Positions 35,201 to 37,800 of a stretch of DNA of 37,800 bases are shown piece by piece. A program made the position numbers and the translations under genes. The notes beneath the pieces are model-generated. The model saw only the letters and a list, made by a program, of their open reading frames with translations. It had not been told where the DNA came from and searched no databases. Each line of letters opens with the position of its first letter. The first letter of the stretch is position 1. Source of the DNA: a virus; the IMG/VR virus record IMGVR_UViG_3300035666_000077, positions 1-37,800 of that record; one strand, given 5' to 3'.

Positions 35201-37800
35201 GGGTTCCCTGCGGGATTCTCTTACTTCGGGGGCGGGGGACGGGGTTCGGCCTCCAGCCAGAAGAAGGTCTCCTTCTGTAGCCAACTCAAATGCTGATCTG
35301 GAAACAACGTCCAGCACAGATCCAGCTTTCACTTCAATGCCTAGGATTCGGGCGATGGCGTCAATGATCGTTTGCCAGACAGTCTTGCCTCCCTCCATCT
35401 CAATCTCGTTGAGGGCTTTTTGGAATTCGGGGTTGCTCAGTGCTTCGGAAAGGAACTCATCAATATTCCCAAGACCGTATTCAAATCCGTATTCGACAAC
35501 CGCATCGGGATCGTTGGCAACGGGAGGCTTTTTATCCATTATCTGCCAAGATAGGCTTCCGTTGGACTGGTCAAATCCTTTACCGCGCAACTTGCGTTTT
35601 GATGGGTGGAGTCCAACCTCTTCTTTCGGAATTGTTATCTTTTCCAAATCTGACTGCGCGACAACCACATCATATCGATTGCCGTCTTGTCGCTTTACAT
35701 CAACTTCGGTTATGCCGCTTTCTTTGAGGTATTTGAGGACTCTTTTGACGTTCGTCATTCCCTCGACCTCAAACATCCTGCCGCCTTCGCGCTGGGCCTT
35801 GGTTGGATTTTGAACTCTGCCAATAACCCCCTTATAGACAGAACTTCTCCAAATTGTTCCGCCTCTACTTCCACGAAACGGGCCTTCACCCCACAAGGTT
35901 TCAGCAGCACCCATCTTTTCCGCTGCCAAGACGTATCCGCGAATGATGTCGCGAAGCGGCTTCGGAAGCGTTTTATCAGCGATGGCTTTGTCTAGTGCTT
36001 TCTTGTATCGCTTGCCACGCAAGTTGTCGGACGATATTTCTTTGGGAAGTTTGTAAACCAGTATTGCATGGATGATCTCATGCAGTGTTATGCGGACATC
36101 AGCAGCTTGGTTCGGATGCATCCGTATTGTTCTGTCCGCTGTTTCGTAGAACGATCTCCCCTTCAACCTTCCCTTATCTCTAGCGGGCGTTGTTCTGGTA
36201 AACCTTGTGATGTCTATAGCAAAGTTTATTTCTGGATTTGTTTTCGCCGCATCCAGAATGGTTTGAGCCAATTGTGCGTATGGGGTGTTGCCTTTCGCTA
36301 TAACCTCCAATACTTGAATTGCCCTTGAAGAAGGGCGCCCCTTCTCTGTCAGGGAAAGATTGGCAACGGCTTCGTCCGTATATTTAGTTTTTGTTGTGGG
36401 GGGAGTTATGGGTTCTTCTGGCTCAACAGCAGCTTCCGTTGGCTTCACTTGAGGCACAAGATTCTCCTGTGCTTTCGCCGCATCCTCGTTGATGACCAAG
36501 ATGTGTTTGACGGGGCCAGCATCGGTATCGTGCATCATTGCCACCGCATCGTATCCATTCTTGCGTAGCCATTGGGCAAACAGAGAGCCACGCACATCTT
36601 CTTTTGTCCTCTCGGAAAGTCCGCGCTGGATCAAAGCCGCTCTCGTCCTGTCCATATCGTTGCGGAAGTATTGCCATGTGGGCTGTTTGTCATCGGGGTC
36701 TCCGACAATATCCAGTCCGTAGCGATTCACTTCATTAGTTACCTCCCTCGGCACATCTTTCCATTTCCAGTTTTCTGGCAGGGTGTAGCCCATCTCTTTG
36801 GCGACCAACTCATACATTTTGGCGAAGTCGGCAGTAGTGCCCATTTCAGTGATGTCGAAAACCTTGCGGGGGCGAATCTTCTTGGAGACTACTTGACCTT
36901 CAGTGCGGGGGTCGAAGCCGTGTAGACTCTGAAACATTTTCATTCCCTCTTCTTCACCGAATCGGTCTTGATAGTCTTTTAGAATTCGGGCATCCCGCTC
37001 CAGATATGCCCTAGCATCCTGCTCACTTGTGCTGTAGTAGGTGAACGGGGCAAGAGCCACATCATCTGGCAGTCCAACCAGTTCGCCAAAATCCCGAATC
37101 CCAGCAAGCTGTCTTCCCCCTTCAAGAGCGGGTAGTTCACCACGATACACTGTTACCTCTTCGCCAACCTCCTGTGGTGCGGGTTTCGGGCGATACACCA
37201 TAGGAATTCCCATTGTTTTTGTCGGGCCTTCGGGGTCGCGCTCCCATCCAAGAGTCTTATAGAAGTTAAAGAGTTCCCTTGGCGTCATGTATCCCTGTTC
37301 GCGTATCTCTTGAGGAGTGCGATATTGTCTGTCTGCTGGCGCGGTTAAGGCTTCTCCCTTGAGTGTGACATTGTTTTCATCAGCCCAGCGGAGCATGTTA
37401 GTCATTGCTTCGCGCCCGATACCCTGACGGCGTTCTTCTCGCGGAACCCTGAATGATTCCAAATATAAAGTATTCTCGTCAGACTTGGTGGTATCGATAT
37501 CAAACCTGACGGGAACACCCCGAACATCCATCTCAAATGATTTAAACTCTGGTAGCTCCGCAAGATCTTCGCGTTCTTTTGGTTGAACAATTTGAGATAG
37601 TTTCGCCTCTGCTGTAGTTGGCTCTCCAGCGGCGACCTCTTGCGGAGCGGGCGGCACATAGATATCTCCATCCAGTGTCCAGCCTGCTGGCATACGCACA
37701 CCTGTTCCTACCTGATCTACCCCGATACGAAGACCCTTCGCGATGGCTTCGGCTACTACTTCGTTTGCTCCTGTGTCGATCTGGATCTTTCGGGCTTCGG
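29279..37800 (-). CDS. Giant mosaic polyvalent phage protein, N-terminus beyond the window
   Basis: The minus frame is open from the stop at 29279 to the right edge, giving more than 2,800 residues; the first codons at 37697-37699 (GTG) are not the true start, since the frame runs on upstream without a stop. Domains by coordinate: GNAT-like (37200-37540, ESFRVPREERRQGIG); ADP-ribosyltransferase-like (36470-37165, VYRG, YYSTSEQDARAY); zincin HEIIH (36069-36083); HGTE-type segment (35050-35090); degenerate NHEIAES (near 34475); GTGHFGTGTYFLG (33850-33890); two GN(V/I)IP-x-S-x-RF linkers; then about 1,250 mostly helical residues with a hydrophobic stretch near 29830-29930. Polyvalent proteins are injected or virion-linked counter-defence proteins in phages and conjugative elements. 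Confidence 0.8.
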   Translation of the reverse strand, partial: EARKIQIDTGANEVVAEAIAKGLRIGVDQVGTGVRMPAGWTLDGDIYVPPAPQEVAAGEPTTAEAKLSQIVQPKEREDLAELPEFKSFEMDVRGVPVRFDIDTTKSDENTLYLESFRVPREERRQGIGREAMTNMLRWADENNVTLKGEALTAPADRQYRTPQEIREQGYMTPRELFNFYKTLGWERDPEGPTKTMGIPMVYRPKPAPQEVGEEVTVYRGELPALEGGRQLAGIRDFGELVGLPDDVALAPFTYYSTSEQDARAYLERDARILKDYQDRFGEEEGMKMFQSLHGFDPRTEGQVVSKKIRPRKVFDITEMGTTADFAKMYELVAKEMGYTLPENWKWKDVPREVTNEVNRYGLDIVGDPDDKQPTWQYFRNDMDRTRAALIQRGLSERTKEDVRGSLFAQWLRKNGYDAVAMMHDTDAGPVKHILVINEDAAKAQENLVPQVKPTEAAVEPEEPITPPTTKTKYTDEAVANLSLTEKGRPSSRAIQVLEVIAKGNTPYAQLAQTILDAAKTNPEINFAIDITRFTRTTPARDKGRLKGRSFYETADRTIRMHPNQAADVRITLHEIIHAILVYKLPKEISSDNLRGKRYKKALDKAIADKTLPKPLRDIIRGYVLAAEKMGAAETLWGEGPFRGSRGGTIWRSSVYKGVIGRVQNPTKAQREGGRMFEVEGMTNVKRVLKYLKESGITEVDVKRQDGNRYDVVVAQSDLEKITIPKEEVGLHPSKRKLRGKGFDQSNGSLSWQIMDKKPPVANDPDAVVEYGFEYGLGNIDEFLSEALSNPEFQKALNEIEMEGGKTVWQTIIDAIARILGIEVKAGSVLDVVSRSAFELATEGDLLLAGGRTPSPAPEVRESRREPAPITQQDREYLDAVDRGDTETQQRIVDEAARRGGYQVLPLFHGTEASVINRFRKKLTGIWLAFDKKMATPSSGEYPTTVINAYADLGSNPITLTPEQVKEWQNSGKPKDWIRIFRERNKATAIIIGDYATVVFKPSQVKSADAITRDNRGNIIPPSQRFQPTEEDIRYKRIEMPRPAGMEPEAVATKLESLGFGRGGIVSVVNQPDASFEGRTIIRDGKVVSIELNAAALKDDAAIERVLNHEIAESANADGALNRLVAGLTPKERKEINDAITRLGYAEKARTAEEAARAVELLAEGWRGRRWFERAVARVEAWANKLGYKLTRRAAEYIAARNVSEINAEFKQAYNKFINVQGEAREGRAFVTPEENARFLELAKNPESNREELQKMVDAVAKQAGAIEPNDPSNIRAVITSEDTGAYHYGDAGTARDTILKRMDGRGTGHFGTGTYFLGKKEVGFGREGRPVVNIDLSGLNMAKPESLAMEFHDRLRIFNEEIRKKQKLKFKEPRFDGRRILSLIDIAIGRQISGNSEQKIREAMIRIERMFNQNQNDGFRTPSTYLMQELGFDGIDVRGTNADNTDYGSVVYPPLKGVAWYRAESAEPERIKRPLWLAQKKSLSRRYSKDDEPKRYYVFSQSGVADEGIARELTKTLEGSQVQWPKENTNDVSILTFPHGSQWAVVKNINQIKSANPVTYDDQGNVIPLSERFQQTTPDIRYSIRESRREDAIPTFSEGSPEASTLSNMKESMAKVDTASEGKPNPENKPTYKISEIASVWMDQGGDTRQLQDMVVEYTNLTPANAKKVADAIAKQYDKQQQIAEAVLETETGVTLEGLQEGMEIPKDVDPKNKRTVLQRVIDATTGVRVKPVILQVPEKTALKEQIRLKARETREAKKAQQETADAVVEAIKALELRGPMRAKQAQALAKRAAKVIWTSEKSMENFMAYAERVMANTNYDADLREAKAAQKRAKELSKRDSIAAPQRFVLEAIGNVGINLLNDPREFSDVVNHYLRSFKPVVSEAYVVVPDAEMESYLSAAEDEVVSAKAEFDVEDNEKLAEKYGVSVNDLQRFLDAEDIMDALESYAKREAIEGILNEKSSGVKEALRGVDTTILRADQRKLIDSMKVIDVKSLDSAEKQAYIRIGNNIIFNNNQTNGAEFFVATAKGQQAARDLAKNTGAMTKNRAWANILPSLGSRKAKKLLKSWASELQSIADTFRNAFGKEAMTVFYEAMGMVDLDLGFTQAARTLEEIQEKMAKFYDKLDKKYKGAARAQDGILSEGIVAYLIQSVPAKGEADSLAQRRGLMQQNIVELRKSGDEDKIQMADRIQQLIQKLDGDTVDQMLSNLKREYPANYESLMWLKDDLFPQYKDFLKVSDENFNDQANNYNTPNYLPIIYSNATPALDLLQGKKKYYDNLSSSPKQSSYTIKRSDYTQLPMGSDGRTPKEIGLNLRKNAYNSLSDQITRAYTNPARQRIYSFLKTPQAEEALGGKANLDFFADRIERLMGSRERRGSFNEGFFGKAVDVIANLGRDIGTRIALAGSYQLIRQPADQVTVAVGATGRADLMAEHLAPRSIKNARPVLDLFSIGRRGDASSGYKYINQMEGAQSRLERYYTEGNWVKAKEAATRFADKFMTPLKVSDFTVAAATWMTFYRAYLAKNGIRFTNWEDAANLIKSDDTGHKRAAAYAENMTDIYQGSSDPTKMAVFAQKGKTGSENLLKAILVPFNSFGVQFRARVSSDLTEIFTKSGDWKGKAIAVKDLSATIGGTVMFGLAKRFVLPAITYGGVKILYSIFGVDVEEPDEEKKKEEFEQKWRQLQGDIISTMAVGGFGQMVESYTIDGMNYIKYMIDTANESESVLDDDGDIMSFNEYAKERAPFYRYRSFDNAFSLGILDIGMDQAKKSILNTKMVLNPEEMERFTPEEQRFLYVALISDWLYLGGFNDADFARMWDKGRRDMIKARKEEEKEIKAIRSGR

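Overview
The window is part of a tailed double-stranded DNA phage genome (Caudoviricetes-like). The evidence is a large terminase subunit, a divergent terminase-small-subunit candidate, a DnaB-type replicative helicase, a replication-initiator-like winged-helix protein, a RusA-like resolvase, dCMP deaminase, several HNH endonucleases, dozens of tiny ATGA-overlapped genes and one giant polyvalent protein. No rRNA, tRNA, integrase or repressor that I can recognise is present. The host cannot be named. Many + strand leaders lack a Shine-Dalgarno sequence while some genes have strong ones, so a host with mixed initiation signals is possible.

Layout. (1) 1-8644 is mostly minus strand. It holds terL (running off the left edge), the DnaB helicase, a glycosyltransferase-like protein, a small zinc-ribbon protein and a run of small genes. 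The plus-strand exceptions are the terminase-small-subunit candidate with a Cys-rich partner, and an HNH gene. A roughly 450-bp segment (HNH tail, lipoprotein, tail of a 216-aa gene) is present twice, at 5533-5976 and 7041-7514. (2) 8645-8958 is an intergenic region full of paired inverted repeats beside an initiator-like gene, and is a candidate replication origin. (3) 8959-16553 is a plus-strand replication and nucleotide-metabolism operon: initiator, HNH, HTH protein, a stand-alone DnaB N-terminal domain, two overlapping RusA-like frames, an HExxH protein, dCMP deaminase, a train of very short membrane proteins, a terminator and conserved small phage proteins. (4) 16554-17931 has a minus-strand HNH gene and then about 700 bp of GC-rich, repeat-containing sequence with no convincing gene. 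(5) 17932-24954 is a plus-strand accessory block: GP88-like, ASCH, DUF932 and many tiny proteins. Its first part has GC-rich hairpins placed straight after stop codons. It ends at a strong bipartite terminator. (6) 25085-29275 is a compact glycan-type module: WcbI-like protein, glycosyltransferase-like proteins, two methyltransferases including FkbM. (7) 29279-37800 (minus) is a single open frame of more than 2,800 codons, open at the right edge, encoding a mosaic polyvalent protein.

How it fits together. TerL leaves the window on the left in minus orientation, and the giant protein gene enters from the right in minus orientation. On a circularly permuted map the unseen part would therefore be the morphogenesis cluster, with the giant gene at its end (inference). 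The plus-strand blocks would then be the early/middle genes: replication, host takeover, and sugar or surface modification.

The points most worth follow-up are the overlapping RusA frames with an in-phase A AAA AAG heptamer, the orphan DnaB N-domain beside a complete DnaB, the inverted-repeat region next to the initiator, the duplicated and chimeric segment, the post-stop hairpins, and the mosaic giant protein.
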